The notes under the pieces: generated by a model | The model's database searches: none | Told to the model about the DNA's origin: nothing | What the model saw: the letters and a program-made list of their open reading frames with translations, nothing else | Shown: positions 30,416 to 41,916 of the stretch, one piece after another | Layout of the letters: each line of letters begins with the position of its first letter | Numbering within the stretch: the stretch's first letter is position 1 | Assembly: GCF_014356525.2 (NCBI RefSeq) | Contig: NC_052508.1 | Span: 66,408,708-66,472,707, forward strand | Origin: Nilaparvata lugens | Lineage: Eukaryota; Arthropoda; Insecta; Hemiptera; Delphacidae | DNA length: 64,000 nucleotides | Direction of reading: 5' to 3' | Position numbers and translations under genes: made by a program

Positions 30416-30419
30416 ATTG

Positions 30420-30950
30420 CCCCGTTTCACCAACCTTGGTCAAGGCATTTGAACATGGTTAAAATCTATCCGATGATCAAATCAGCAATAATCCGTTCCA
30501 CCAACACCAGTTACTTTCAACCACGGTCAAACCAATGGTTAAGTTTGACTGCCGCCGAACGGGCGATCAAATTATTTGAACACGGTCAAAAGACTGGTTC
30601 GATCAATTTCCTTGCTGTTTGTGGGTTATGTTCTTGACGCAATGAAAAATTTCAAAGTTTTTAGTGCGATTGAATTTAGTTGTAATTATTTAAGTTATTT
30701 ATTAGGTTCTTTCTCGGAATCGTTAATTATTAAATTATTATAGTATAGAAAATGAAGGAAGATTTTAAAAATATTTGCTTTACTATTTTATTACACAGTA
30801 GGCCTATATTATTGAATCCTTAGTTTTGATAAATCCCGAGGTTGGTGGAACAGCTGTATGCTTGAACGAGTGATCAAATTTGAAAAATGTCTATGGTCTA
30901 ATTGACCATGGCTAGGCTATATTAATTTGATCAAGGTTGGTGAAACCATA
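30420..30950. mobile_element. ~530-bp element with GTTTCACCAACC ends
   Basis: The left end reads CCGTTTCACCAACCTTGGTC and the right end TTGATCAAGGTTGGTGAAAC, forming about 20-base TIRs. Inside are related CACCAACACC and GGTTGGTGGAAC segments. No coding capacity is evident. Confidence 0.75.
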
Positions 30951-31475
30951 GAGAAACGATAGCATAAGTAGATATCCCATGGTATAGGGCGTTTATGTCG
31001 CAACTTTTTCTGTTATCTCAAGCCGATTACTGTTGATTATTGTAGATTTTTACTGTTTTGGCCGGGTGAGAGTGTTTGAACGGCACAATAAGAGAGACTA
31101 CCAGCGTCACACAGCTTTACGGGAAAGAATTACGTGGACTGTCGGCTTTAGATAACAGCAAGAATTGCGACATAAACGTCCTATACCATGGGATATCTAC
31201 TTACGCTATTATTTCTCTATGTTCAAATATAGCTCTTATCAATTTCCAAGTGGGAAATCATCGAATAATATTAATTGTCTTTTTTCTTTAGGGCTACTTT
31301 TAATATAAATAAAACATATGAATCCGAGTAACCTTTTAAATTATTTCGTCACGACATGTTTGGGCTACTAATGCCATTTTCAAGTCACATTAGTGTCGGC
31401 TTTAGATAACAGTAAGAATTGCGACATAAACGCCCTATACCATGGGATATCTACTTACGCTATTGTTTCTCTATG
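30950..31475. mobile_element. Repeat family C copy plus extra right end
   Basis: The inverted ends ATAGAGAAACGATAGCATAA (30951) and CTTACGCTATTATTTCTCTA (31221) bound the first unit. The inner pair is CATGGTATAGGGCG and CGTCCTATACCATG. A second right end occurs at 31410-31475 after a family I segment. The C plus I composite reappears inverted at 37640-37790. Confidence 0.75.
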
Positions 31476-31607
31476 GTGAAACCGAGTATCATGAATGATA
31501 AAAACACATAATCATAAAAGTATTGGAAATACTTTGAATAGTATTGTTTATCTATTGAAGTCTAAACATTTATAAACTGACTCTTATGTACTGAACTACA
31601 TTTAAAT

Positions 31608-31895
31608 CGACTAAATTTCCAATATGATAAGAACAAATCATGAATTTCAATTTTGATTTTTAAAATTCACATCACATTCTCTCACTTTTTTAGAGCAAAC
31701 CAGGCTTTGGGTGTATGCCCAATTCATGAATTTCTATTTTAATTATCAAAATTCACATCACATTCTCTCACTTTTTTAGAGCAAACCAGGCTTTGGGTGT
31801 ATGCCCAATTCATGAATTTCTATTTTAATTATCAAAATTCACATTACATTCTCTCACTTTTTTAGAGTAAACCAGGATTTGCAGTGGGCATACAA
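31608..31895 (+). repeat. 86-bp tandem repeat overlapping exon 15 acceptor
   Basis: Three units spaced exactly 86 bases carry AATTCACAT(C/T)ACATTCTCTC followed by ACTTTTTTAG, at 31693, 31779 and 31865. The first two are followed by AGCAAACCAGGCTTTGGGTG and then an in-frame TGA. Only the third leads into the real exon. The repeat therefore copied the polypyrimidine tract, acceptor and first bases of the exon. Confidence 0.88.
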
Positions 31896-32115
31896 CTGCT
31901 CAATCCCATCCACAACAGAAGTACAGAAGAGATAATAATCATTGACAGTCACACACAAAATGTGAATTCCAAGTTTGGTGTGACCACGTGGAATGTCCGT
32001 CGCGACTTGACTGTGTTTCCGACAACCAGCGGCTCCTATGGAATTATTCTGGAATACCGTAGTGGCACAGATGCTATTGGTGAAGCTGTGATCGCCGTCT
32101 CTTCAATACGTGCTA
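31866..32115 (+). CDS. bark: bark exon 15: CUB-like domain of module 2
   Basis: Acceptor CTTTTTTAG and donor GTAAGT bound 250 bases, phase 0 to 1, the same length and phases as exon 6 of module 1. It encodes S-K-P-G-F-A-V-G-I-Q-L-L-N-P-I, E-E-I-I-I-I-D-S-H-T, G-V-T-T-W-N-V-R-R-D-L and Y-G-I-I-L-E-Y-R-S-G. Two upstream decoy copies of the acceptor lie at 31693 and 31779. Confidence 0.87.
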
Positions 32116-32487
32116 GTAAGTGGAAATGGAATATTCAGGCCAATAAAATTTGTATTTTCACTCGCAATTCAATCGGAAATTAACCTTACACTTAGTCTGG
32201 CGTTGTGGGGAGGGGAGTATACACTGTAACTCTGAGACCGATAGTTGTTTTACAGAAATCCTTCATTCGCATTATCTCCTTCAAGGCAAAGTTGGAACAC
32301 ACTTTAGAAAATTAGCTATACTTCCATTGAAAAATTTATATGTCTACAAAGTGCTCAGGAACTTCTTCGATAGAAGCGTTAGTGGCAATGAGTATTTTAA
32401 TTTGAAAAACAATAATTTGAGAAATAAATACGAAGCTTGTATACCTAAACCAAATAAAAGTCACTTCATGAAATTTTTTCTTATTTA

Positions 32488-33260
32488 GCTCCAAAGTTTT
32501 ACAACCTGCTGCCCTTGACCTAGCTCCGCAGTGCAGACTGGTTGCTTGGCTGAATCGGACTAGGCGCTGAGACAGCAAATAATAGCAGCGTTGGTGGGAA
32601 TGCGAGCGGCCGCAGTAACATCTTCCACCCAGCAATGGTCGGCGTAGCGGACAGACGAAAGATCAAACCAGTCGGTTATTTGATCCCTCCAGCCAGGCTC
32701 AGCCAAGCAGCCGAGACAATAGAACAATGGAGTGGCGGTCTTATTCGCGTTCATCAGCAGTTTTCTTTCTCACGATTATTTGATTTTTGTGTGCCAATAA
32801 TAACTCCAGTCACCAGTAAAAAGTTACCAGAAACGGGGTTAACTACCATATTAATGACTTTTCATGATGATTTTTAATTATTTAAAAACATTGTTGACAT
32901 ACTGAGCCTTTAGGCTAAACTGGGGTCGCTGAGAACGAATTTGCAATCAGAATTTCTCTATCACGAAAAATAACAAAAAAAATCCAGCTGTTGATCTTCC
33001 GTCAACCGTTAACAGTCATCCTGCAATGCGGCCGAACACTTCCAAGCCAGACACCATCTCGAATGACAACAACGCCAAGCTGTAAGAAACCATCCTGCAC
33101 TGCGGCGCTAGGTTTGGAGATAAGGCAGTGCAAGATACGATCAAGGTTTTTGAGAGATGTCAAGAGATTTTTAATGGAATGTGAGAATATAGATACCTTT
33201 TTTAGAATTCTCATGTAGACTTGTATATCATAATATTGTTCAATATACTTCGAAGCTAAA
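32488..33260. other. GC-rich repeat-like segment, unassigned
   Basis: GC is higher than in surrounding intron (for example GAGCGGCCGCAGTAACATC). CATCCTGCAATGCGGCCGA and CATCCTGCACTGCGGCGCT occur as an approximate direct repeat at 33019 and 33091. Open frames up to about 80 codons show no domain I recognise. It may be a degraded transposon ORF. Confidence 0.4.
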
Positions 33261-33677
33261 ATTTATAAATCATCGATACTGTTATGTAATATGTGTCACT
33301 TCATATGCGACTGTCGGCCTCAGTAACTACATTTAGTTTTGTAATCAATTTTATATCACCATCTCAAACAGGTTTAGTACCTCGAGATGCAAATACTCAA
33401 TTGGCATTGCATTTTATTTTGTAATAGTATTTTCCCATGTTGTAAAATTTGTATTGCTTTTATTATGTATTTCTTAATTTTATATTTCTGCCAATAAAAC
33501 TTACAACTTGGAATTACAAAAAACAATTTTACATACTCTACTTACTTTTTCATACACATTTCATGAAGATTCTAAGCTGTGCATCACGCTTCTGAAAACT
33601 TCTCACTGGTGACTTATTTTCAAGTATTTTTATTTTGTATACTATTATTTTGTGAAGTGAACAACTACAAGACTTAA

Positions 33678-33845
33678 GCTGCGTTTACACCAAACTTATT
33701 AACAAAATGTTTATTTTTCCATCATTATAGATTAAACTGAGCTTGACGAACACATATGCACATCATGTGTATGATAAGTTATGTTCAATCTAATAGAATC
33801 TATAAGGACGGAAAAATAAACATTTTGTTAATAAGCTTTAAAACC
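33678..33845. mobile_element. Foldback MITE
   Basis: The arms ACTTATTAACAAAATGTTTA and TAAACATTTTGTTAATAAGC flank TTTTTCCATC...GACGGAAAAA and ATAGATTAAACTGA-type inner sequence. About 165 bases. A LINE-like stem-loop tail follows at 33876-33960. Confidence 0.75.
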
Positions 33846-34202
33846 TATTTCGGACTAAGTGTAACCGTATCTAAATTTGGGAGAGGAATAGCAGAAGGTT
33901 ACCTTATTTTTTCTCTCCCTATCATTTTTGATGATTTACTCATTGTATGAATCAATCAACCAAGTAATGAAACAAATTTCTAAGGAAAAACTTTCTTATT
34001 ATCTTAACATTTTGAGTTATGAGCGTCTGAACTTGAAATAAATTTCCGAATTGGTAGCAAATAAATTAATGGAATTTTGAGGATACAGTCTCCAAGATAT
34101 TGTTAATTTAATGACATATTTGATTCCTCAGAATATCAATTCAGGAAACTTTTTGTGTAGTTGAGAAGTTGATTTTGTGGTAATTATTCATAATAAATAA
34201 AT

Positions 34203-34533
34203 GACTAAGAAATTGTCAAAAACCGCAGATTTTATTGAAAGCTAGAAAGACCGGTTTTGGTTGTTACACCTTTGTTAATCTCTGATAAACTCTGATCCTC
34301 TAAGCCAATCAGAGATTGACATGTTTATTAGAGATTGACAATGGTGTAACAACCGAAATCGGTCTTTTTCAATTTCAGTAAAATCTGTTACACCATTGTC
34401 AATTTCTAACTCTGATCCTCTAAGCCAATCAGAGATTGACATGTTTATCAGAGATTGACAATGGTGTAACAACCGAAACCGGTTTTTCTAACTTTCAATA
34501 AAATCTGTGGTTTTTGACAATTTCTTAGTCTTT
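34203..34533. mobile_element. Foldback MITE family F copy 2, internally duplicated
   Basis: The ends GACTAAGAAATTGTCAAAAA and TTTTTGACAATTTCTTAGTC match the copy at 16655. The centre holds two copies of TCTGATCCTCTAAGCCAATC plus AGAGATTGACATGTTTAT and CAATGGTGTAACAACCGAAA, at about 34290-34365 and 34410-34485. This made it twice the length of copy 1. Confidence 0.8.
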
Positions 34534-35215
34534 TTATTTAATTCTAGGAAAATTTATTTATTTTTTCAAAAAATAACTTAAATTGGGCTATTTATTCAAA
34601 CTACTCAAAATACAAATAGTTTTTTTTTCAAAAGAGTACCCAAATACCAAGTAGGCTACCTTAAAAAATCAAAATAGACCTACCTTAAATAATGTCACCA
34701 ATAAAACGTTTCCAAAAGCGAGGTGCACAGCCTTAAATTAGCGTTCAACTACTAGTATTTAATAGTTTTCAATTTGAGAATTGCAGATATATCAATCGAC
34801 TAGAATTTATAATTATTGTTATCAGCATGTTTTGATTGATAGTTGTGTACATAAAGTAAGTTTACCGGTATTATTTATTTTATTTATTCAATCATTCAGA
34901 ATCATACAACTTACAGAAAAGTACCACAGGCTTACGCCCAAAACGGTTCCAATTCTAATTTTTACAACAGTCCAAATGTAGCTAGAGGTTATGTGTCACT
35001 TCAAAATTCTAAATTTGTAAGTTGAATAGGAATTTTAGCTGCAAGCTACTAGCAATGATATATTTATTTATTTCATTTAAATACAAGCAAAAATTATATT
35101 CAATGATTGCGTGAGGATAACAGGCTCAGCTCAAAACTATCCTTCTCCCGAATTTTAATTAGAAAAGTTTCCAAAAAATATCCAATACTTGATTGAGTTA
35201 AAATTATTTTTACAG

Positions 35216-35330
35216 CTCCAAGCACCGACACACTTGGCAGGTATATTCGTGGACCAATTCCCACATTGACTGTGACCAAATCTCGAATAAAAGGAAATTC
35301 TCGTGGTATCTGGGCGTCGTTCTACAACAG
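35216..35330 (+). CDS. bark: bark exon 16: first rungs of second beta-helix, module 2
   Basis: Acceptor TTTTTACAG and donor GTAATA bound 115 bases, phase 1 to 2. It encodes P-S-T-D-T-L-G-R-Y-I-R-G-P-I-P-T-L-T-V-T-K-S-R-I-K-G-N-S-R-G-I-W-A-S-F-Y-N. The L-T-V-x-x-S-x-I-x-x-N-x-x-G-I pattern is a PbH1 rung. It is the equivalent of the start of exon 7 in module 1. Confidence 0.87.
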
Positions 35331-35417
35331 GTAATAAGACGTATACATTCATTAGCATTTCAATCTGCAAATATTGATCTGCAATAATATATGGTACCCA
35401 AACCTATTCTTCACTAC

Positions 35418-35791
35418 TATAGTGAGGTCCACGTTATAATGGCAGTGTTTGATTAGCAATAGTATTGCTATCCTTGTCTATCATTCAACAAAGCGGATAG
35501 CGCTATCTCTTTCTCGCTTTGCTCTGTTGCCAGATCTCCTTCTAACAATGTAGAATTAATTAATTAAATATTCATCTAAATTGAAAATTAATTATTAAAT
35601 TATTGAGAATTATTATTTCTTGCTTAGTAAAATATAATTGATTTTTTTTAAACGAGAATGGACAGTATATTGATATTATATCAATAAACCGATATCAGCC
35701 ATCGTATATAGAAGGCATTGGCAAGACAAAGGTTCGGCAACGTTTTCCTCCTATTTTTCTCCATTGCCATTATAACGTGGACCTCACTATA
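35418..35791 (-). mobile_element. MITE family A copy 6 (opposite orientation)
   Basis: The ends are TATAGTGAGGTCCACGTTAT and ATAACGTGGACCTCACTATA, about 374 bases, oriented as copy 5. It is intact at both termini, with interior indels in AT-rich parts. Confidence 0.88.
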
Positions 35792-35839
35792 ATAGTAATT
35801 GGTTTTTGGGGATAGCACTTTCCTTGCCTATCCAGAGAA

Positions 35840-36420
35840 TGTATTAATTGACCGAGCGAAGTGAGGTCTAAGATTCAAGTCGACGGTTTGAATTCTCTTA
35901 ATGTTATATGTTGCGCATTTACGGTGAAACGTGGTAATAGATTTTCATGAATTTGACAGGCATGTTCCTTTTTAAATTGCGCGTCGACGTATATACAAGG
36001 TTTTTGGAAATTTTGCATTTCAAGGATTTTATAAAGGAAAAAGGAGCCTCCTTAATATGCCAATATTAGAGTGAAAATCAGACTATAGAATTATTCATCA
36101 TAAATCAGCTGTCTAGTGGACTATACTACCCGTTCAAAAACATCGAACATCTGAAAATGTATCTTTCCATCAACGTTGTAGACAGTTATAGCCAGACCTG
36201 ATAACAAGCGCTCATACTCACATTCCGGGACGACACGTCACGGTACGATAGGACAGAAAGCTCTATGTTTATTTAGAATTTTTCTAGACAATTTTAAATT
36301 GATAAATTATTTATTAATTTTTGAGAAAACATAACAACAGGTCAATGTAACTTACTGAGCGCTAGGTCTACTGTTTACAGAACTACTAGTTATCTATCTT
36401 AAGAGATCGCAGTGAGTTCA
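35840..36420. repeat. Dispersed repeat J copy
   Basis: It opens TTGACCGAGCGAAGTGAGGT and contains GCGCATTTACGGTGAAACG, GCGCGTCGACGTATATACAA and AAGGATTTTATAAAGG. A diverged relative lies at 47935-48355, with GCATTTACGGCCAAACC and GCGCGTCGATGTATACACAA. No coding frame is preserved. Family unknown. Confidence 0.6.
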
Positions 36421-37272
36421 CATAATTGGTAGATCAACTTGAATTGTTGATAGTCAAGTTTCTCGGCAAATTTGCTGTAGAACATTGAATCAGCAGTGAC
36501 TAGCTGGGTCAAATAATAAAGTAGAATGAATTTAAATGATAAATTAATGAATTTCGTTTTCCTCCGTCTTATTCCTCTTTCAAACATACTTTTTGACCGG
36601 CTTTTCCCATTGGAAATTGATTCAAATGCTCTTCTGGCATTTTTGTTGTAAAAATTAATTTTCTATCATGTTTCATGAGTGCAGTTTAGAAGTTAATAGA
36701 ATCTGTTGTAAGAATTGATATTGTGGAATTTTTCCATGATTGAAAAACACAGTTTTATTTTGACAAAACTTTGTCATTTTGACAAAATAAAACTGTATTT
36801 TTTCAATTAATAGAATCTTTCTTTTCTGTCCACCAATATAGTCGTGATTCATAAATGCATTACTAACCGATCAGTGAGTATTATTTAATGTAATTATTAG
36901 CGAAAAAAATATGAAAATATTAGTTTTAATTCCAACAAAATTGAGCAAATAATATATTATTATGTAGCAGTGACTATTAAGCATAAAGGAACCAAGCACC
37001 ATTTTTGGCTAAAAATACTATTAAATTTATTCTATAGTGAATAAAAACTATATTAATCAACGTGAAATAATCTTATTCATCATGTAAGATTCATTTCAAA
37101 CTGCTTATGTTCAATTAGAATTGAGGACCCATCATAAACTTTGAGGTCAATTTACTCAGTTTGGGTTTCCTGGCGCTTGGTTCCTTTTTGCACAAATCCG
37201 TCACTTATTTATCTTATTCCAGGTGCAGTAATTTATAGAATCTTCTTCAAGTTGTATTTTTATCTTTCACAG

Positions 37273-37482
37273 GCATTTGAATGAATACTATGAGCATTAC
37301 CTGAGGAACGCCAACGAGTCCATCCAAATTGTGGGCTGCGACATATCTCACAACAATGAGGAAGCTATCTATGTCAACTCGCCCTATTGGAATATATCGC
37401 CTTGCAATATATCTGAAATCGCAATACTCATAAACAATTCATTGATTACTGATAATGGAAGAGGGATCTACCAGTTTAGCAG
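37273..37482 (+). CDS. bark: bark exon 17: beta-helix, module 2
   Basis: Acceptor CTTTCACAG and donor GTACGG bound 210 bases, phase 2 to 2. It encodes R-H-L-N-E-Y-Y-E-H-Y-L-R-N-A, S-I-Q-I-V-G-C-D-I-S-H-N-N-E-E-A-I-Y-V-N and I-L-I-N-N-S-L-I-T-D-N-G-R-G-I-Y. These are regular beta-helix rungs with asparagine ladders. Several N-x-S/T sites are present. Confidence 0.88.
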
Positions 37483-37515
37483 GTACGGTTGGATTTTCCA
37501 TATTTAATTATTCGA

Positions 37516-37790
37516 TGAAAATAAAAATATAAATCTGAGTACCCTTTTAAATTATTTCGTCACGCCATGTTTCGGCCATGTGACTTGAAAATGGAAACAT
37601 GTCGTGACGAAATAATTTAAAAGGGTACTCAGATTCATATTATTTATTTATATTAAAAGTAGCCATAAAGAAAAAAGACAATTAATATTATTCGATGATT
37701 TCCCACTTGGAAATTGATAAGAGCTATATTTGAACATAGAGAAATAATAGCGTAAGTAGATATCCCATGGTATAGGACGTTTATATCGCA
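37516..37790. repeat. Family I foldback joined to family C left end
   Basis: CTGAGTACCCTTTTAAATTA and its inverted copy TAATTTAAAAGGGTACTCAG flank ATGTTTCGGCCATGTGACTT. Then comes GGAAATTGATAAGAGCTATA and ATAGAGAAATAATAGCGTAA. The same junction, inverted, is at 31205-31345, so the composite moved or was copied as one piece. Confidence 0.75.
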
Positions 37791-38010
37791 ACTTTTGCTG
37801 TTATCCCAAGCCTATAGTTCACGTAGGTCTGACCCGTGAAGCTGTGTGACGCTCGTAGTCTCTCATACTGTGCCGTTCATACACTCTCACCCCAACAAAA
37901 CAGTAAAAATCGACAATAATCGACAGTAATCGGCTTGGGATAACAGTAAAAGTTGCGACATGAACGCACTATACCATGGGATATCTACTTACGCTATTGT
38001 TTCTCTATGA
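37733..38010. mobile_element. Repeat family C copy
   Basis: The ends are ATAGAGAAATAATAGCGTAA and CTTACGCTATTGTTTCTCTA, with CCCATGGTATAGGACG and its inverted partner inside. The centre carries GTGTGACGCTCGTAGTCTCTC. About 276 bases with self-complementary ends of about 60 bases. Confidence 0.82.
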
Positions 38011-38194
38011 TTTGAATTTGTCGTTTCTTTTATATTTGTTGATTATTTTCAAAGATAGATGTTTTTTTATTTTATCACTTTCTGTTGGATGTTTTTTTGA
38101 ACCAAGATGGTTTGTTGGTGTTGAAATTTCAACGTTAAACTTTAGATTCAGTAACATGTTGATTCATCACGGAATGTGTGATTAATCTATCAAT

Positions 38195-39010
38195 AATTTT
38201 ATTACTTTAATGATGAGTTAATTCAATTTTAACAGCCATGTTCTATCGACTTCAGTTCTGTGACTAAAATTGTAGTTGAGAATTTTAGCGTAGTCTAATC
38301 AATCTAACCATAATAATCAATTTTATCATTCTTTGTTTCTTTTTCATTTGCATTTGTAGAATTGTATTGGGAAGGAGACATATTTGGGGAAACCCGTTGT
38401 TTCCATTGTGAATAAATAAATTATAATTTTATTCCTTTAATGATGGGTTCATTCGATTTTAATAGTATAATCAACTTCAGTTCTGTGACTAAAATTGTAG
38501 TTAGAATTTCAGCGTAGTCTAATCAATCTATCCATAATAATCAATCTTACTATTATTTGTTTCTTTTTAATTTGTATTTGTACAATTTGTATTGGAACTG
38601 AAGCATATTTGGGAAAACCCGTTGTCTCCATTGTGAATAAAGAAGTAATAATTTTATTCCTCTAATGACGGGTTCATTCGATTTTAACAGCAATGTTCTA
38701 TCGATTTCTGTTCTGTGACTAGAATTTTAGTTTAGAATTTCAGCGTAATCTAATCAGTCCATCTATAGTAATCAATTTTATCATTCTTTGTTTCTTTTTA
38801 ATTTGTATTTGTACAATTTGTATTGGAAAGGAGACGTATTTGGCGAAATCTGTTGTCTCCATTGTGAATAAATAAATAAATGATAATTTTATTCCTTTAA
38901 TGATGGATTCATTCGATTTCAACATCGATGTTCCATCGACTTCTGTTATATGATTTCCCTGCTTCGTTGGAAGCGACTAGAATTGTAGTTCAGAATGTTA
39001 GCGTAGTTTA
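38195..39010 (+). repeat. ~230-bp tandem repeat, about 3.5 units
   Basis: Units begin near 38199, 38437, 38660 and 38893 with ATTC/ACTTTAATGATGGGTTCATT-type sequence. They share TTCTGTGACTAAAATTG, AATTTCAGCGTAGTCTAATC, TTTGTTTCTTTTTAATTTG and CCCGTTGTCTCCATTGTGAA. Spacing varies from about 222 to 238 bases. The last unit is truncated. No gene. Confidence 0.8.
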
Positions 39011-40533
39011 TAAGAATTTCAATTAATAGACTCCTTCAATTATTACAAGCTCTAAATCCTACCTTTTTCAAGTCTACAATTATTTTGATGCAATGAAAAG
39101 AGTCAGTTTAAGTGAATGATCAGTGTAGGTCTACTTGTAGTAAACGTTGCAAATAAATAAAAAGTCTCAAATGCAGAATTATTATCATCCTCTCAGCTTA
39201 AAGATATGAAAATGTCAATTTAGTCATCGAAAATACAATATTTAGCCCCCTGGTGTTGAGCGGAAGTAACTAATCTTAATATTTCATGCGTTCATTTTGT
39301 GATAAGGACAGAAATCGAGAGGTGAGTTCTAGATTAATCCCGTGCGGTAAACCAAATATTTCAGCATGTTGCTTCCAGTATATTTTGTAATCAATCATCT
39401 TCCTGATCAATGAAATATCAATACTAAGCTTCATACTAAAATACTATTTTTAGTTTTCAGTTATGTAAACAGGTCAAATGTAGTATTAACAACTTTCGTT
39501 GATGAATTAGTTCATTCGCATTCAATATACTTACACGCTTTTATTATTCAAAATTAATAAATCCTTAATTTAGTATTGCACTTTGAGAATCGGTTTGCAG
39601 TAGTTATCACTCTCAGCTTCCTATATAAGACAGAAGTCTCTAGCATGTCCAGGCTCTTGTATTATACTTATACCGCTCTCATTAGAGGCCATTCCAAAAT
39701 ATGCAGTAATACTGCATATAGCATACTGTCCTTCAATGTAATATTTGTTTTGTGTTTTTTTAAATTATGACAAGTCATAACTGACGCTTCCACATGCTGG
39801 CCCAAAAAGCATAAGCTTATATTATACTTAAACCGCTCTCATAAAACATTCAACATTTCCCAATTATTAAGTAATTTATCTTTCACATTTTTTACTTCAA
39901 TTGAACCTATAGTTGGATACGAATAGTAGTTTGAACTGAACAATTATTCTGCTTGATTATATTATTAATATATAATAAACGTTAATTGAGAAAAAATAAT
40001 TTGATTGTATGGTATTTCTCCATAATTGAAAGAATAAGACTTTGATATTGTCAATACCACTTTTAGCTGAAGATGTGGTAGGTTTTACCATGAAACCTGG
40101 TACTGAATTGTGAATTAATTTTCAAATAAATAAAAGTGATATTGAAGAGAAGACGTTAAACTGTCGGTCCCGGCCAATTGACAGTCGTAAAGCTTATTGA
40201 TGTTGTAAATTGTTTATTAAGTAGACAAGTAGACAGTTTAATAAGTAGAAAAGTAGACCAGGTCCCACATAACCTCTTTACAATATCACAAGTGCTTGGC
40301 CCGCGATTCTTCCTCTTGTTGCCAACTTAATCATACGACAGTATCAACATACAACAATTGACAGCTTGAATGATATAATCAGGCTAGATGGAACTTCTAT
40401 CAGGGACTCTCCATTAATAAAAGCCATACGAATATTATTATTAATAATAATAATAATTATTTTTTTAAAACTATTAATGAAGATTGTAAGATTGAAACTC
40501 CACTGATCTGTAAAACTGTGAAACAAAGTAGTA
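39011..40533. other. Intron 17 middle, no gene recognised
   Basis: AT-rich, with a TATTATACTTATACCGCTCT direct repeat at about 39660 and 39820. An ATTATTATTAATAATAATAATAAT palindromic run (quoted in part) lies near 40432-40456. Nothing codes here that I can support. Confidence 0.45.
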
Positions 40534-41268
40534 TCATAGAGAAACAATAGCATAGGTAGATATCCCATGGTATAGGGCGTTTATGTCGCAACTTTTACTG
40601 TTATCTCAAGCTGATAGTCCATGTAGTTCTTTCCTGTGAAGCTTTATGACGCTGGTAGTCTCTCATATTGTGAGAGATCATTGGATCATTCCTACAATAC
40701 GAGGAGTGGTGGCTCAATCCTCGGCTACCCGGCACATAGACTAACCCTTCTGGAAAAGGCCCACACTATTGCGCAATAAAAATTATAGACTCCCCCATAA
40801 TTTTAAAGATTTTTCCAACTTTTCAAAGATGACCGGAAGGATAAGGAAGGTTCTGTTAAAAAGAGCGCCATACACAGTGGATGAATGTGTGGATGTCTTG
40901 AGGGAAGAAAATTACATGTCATAGAATTATTACAAAATAAAAATTTCCTTTAAATCAACTGAAATTAATCGATTTCTTCCAGGGGGTGTTCCTGGAGGCA
41001 GTGTTTTTCTTTGACGTCTCCTTGCACTATTGTATTTTCTGTGTTTATTATTGATTGTGACGATTCAATGTTGTGAAGCTTATCTTTTATTCAACTACTT
41101 GAATAAATGAAATTTGATTGATTGATTTGTGCCGTTCATACACTCTTACCCGGTCAAATCAGTAAAAATCAACAATAATCGATAGTAATAGGCTTGAGAT
41201 AACAGTAAAAGTTGCGACATAAACGACCTATACCATGGGATATCTACTTATGCTATTGTTTCTCTATG
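40534..41268. mobile_element. Repeat family C copy interrupted by a retroelement tail
   Basis: The outer ends are ATAGAGAAACAATAGCATAG and CTTATGCTATTGTTTCTCTA. The normal CTCTCATATTGTG|CCGTTCATAC continuity is broken at 40674 by about 453 bases ending in AATAAATGAAATTTGATTG. TTGTG is repeated on both sides (40669-40673 and 41127-41131). The insert is therefore a separate, later non-LTR-type insertion. Confidence 0.75.
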
Positions 41269-41384
41269 GTACTATGTAATAATTTATAAGAGGCGTACGA
41301 GAATATCGAATAACATCATTTCTCAGGTGAAAGATATTTCATTGATCTCTTGTCAACAAACGACGACCAGAGAATTTATTATTA

Positions 41385-41916
41385 TTACTAGCAGGTAACC
41401 GGTGCACCGCAATGGTATAATTCGAAACTTGACAATTTGCAAATTTGACCTACTGAAATCTTGATAAATTCAAAATAGGCCTATAACCATTCTCGGTAAA
41501 TTGAGAATCAATATGCAATATTTCAAGTTTATCATTCCAGTAGTTCAGTTTGCGTCATTCGTGAATTCCCTATCCCTGAAGAGTATAAGCCAATTCTTTC
41601 CTTTATTATATTATAGATTATTCATCAACAGATTGATTAATTTCCTTTGATTTTCAGGGATCTGCGAGACTCGAACTACCCATTCAACTGCAAATTTGAC
41701 CTACTGAATTATTGAAGAATTCAAAATAGGCCTATAACCATCCTCGGTAAATTAAGAATCAATAAGCAAAATTGCATGTTGATCTGTAGTAGTTCAGAAG
41801 TGATGATGCGTCGTCATTCGTGAATTCCCTATCCCTGACGAGTATACGCCAATTCTTTCCTTTATTATATTATAGATTATTCATCAACAGATTGATTAAT
41901 TTACTATGTTTTTCAG
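41385..41916 (+). repeat. Tandem duplication of exon 18 acceptor region
   Basis: Two units of about 260 bases share AATTTGACCTACTGAA, GAATTCAAAATAGGCCTAT, AACCATYCTCGGTAAATTRA-type sequence, CGTGAATTCCCTATCCCTGA and TCATCAACAGATTGATTAAT. Each ends in a TTTTCAG acceptor with GGATCTGCGAGACTCGAAC. Only the second continues into the full exon 18. Confidence 0.85.
41658..41689 (+). pseudogene. bark: Truncated upstream copy of exon 18 start
   Basis: After a TGATTTTCAG acceptor, GGATCTGCGAGACTCGAACT and about 12 further similar bases match the start of the true exon (D-L-R-D-S-N). The copy then stops at the junction with the repeat unit (GCAAATTTGACC). It has no donor and cannot be a complete exon, but it could act as a decoy acceptor. 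Confidence 0.78.

Noticed and set aside
31608..31895. Regularly spaced repeats suggesting a CRISPR-like array
   Set aside because: The 86-base units are contiguous with no unique spacers, and the genome is animal.
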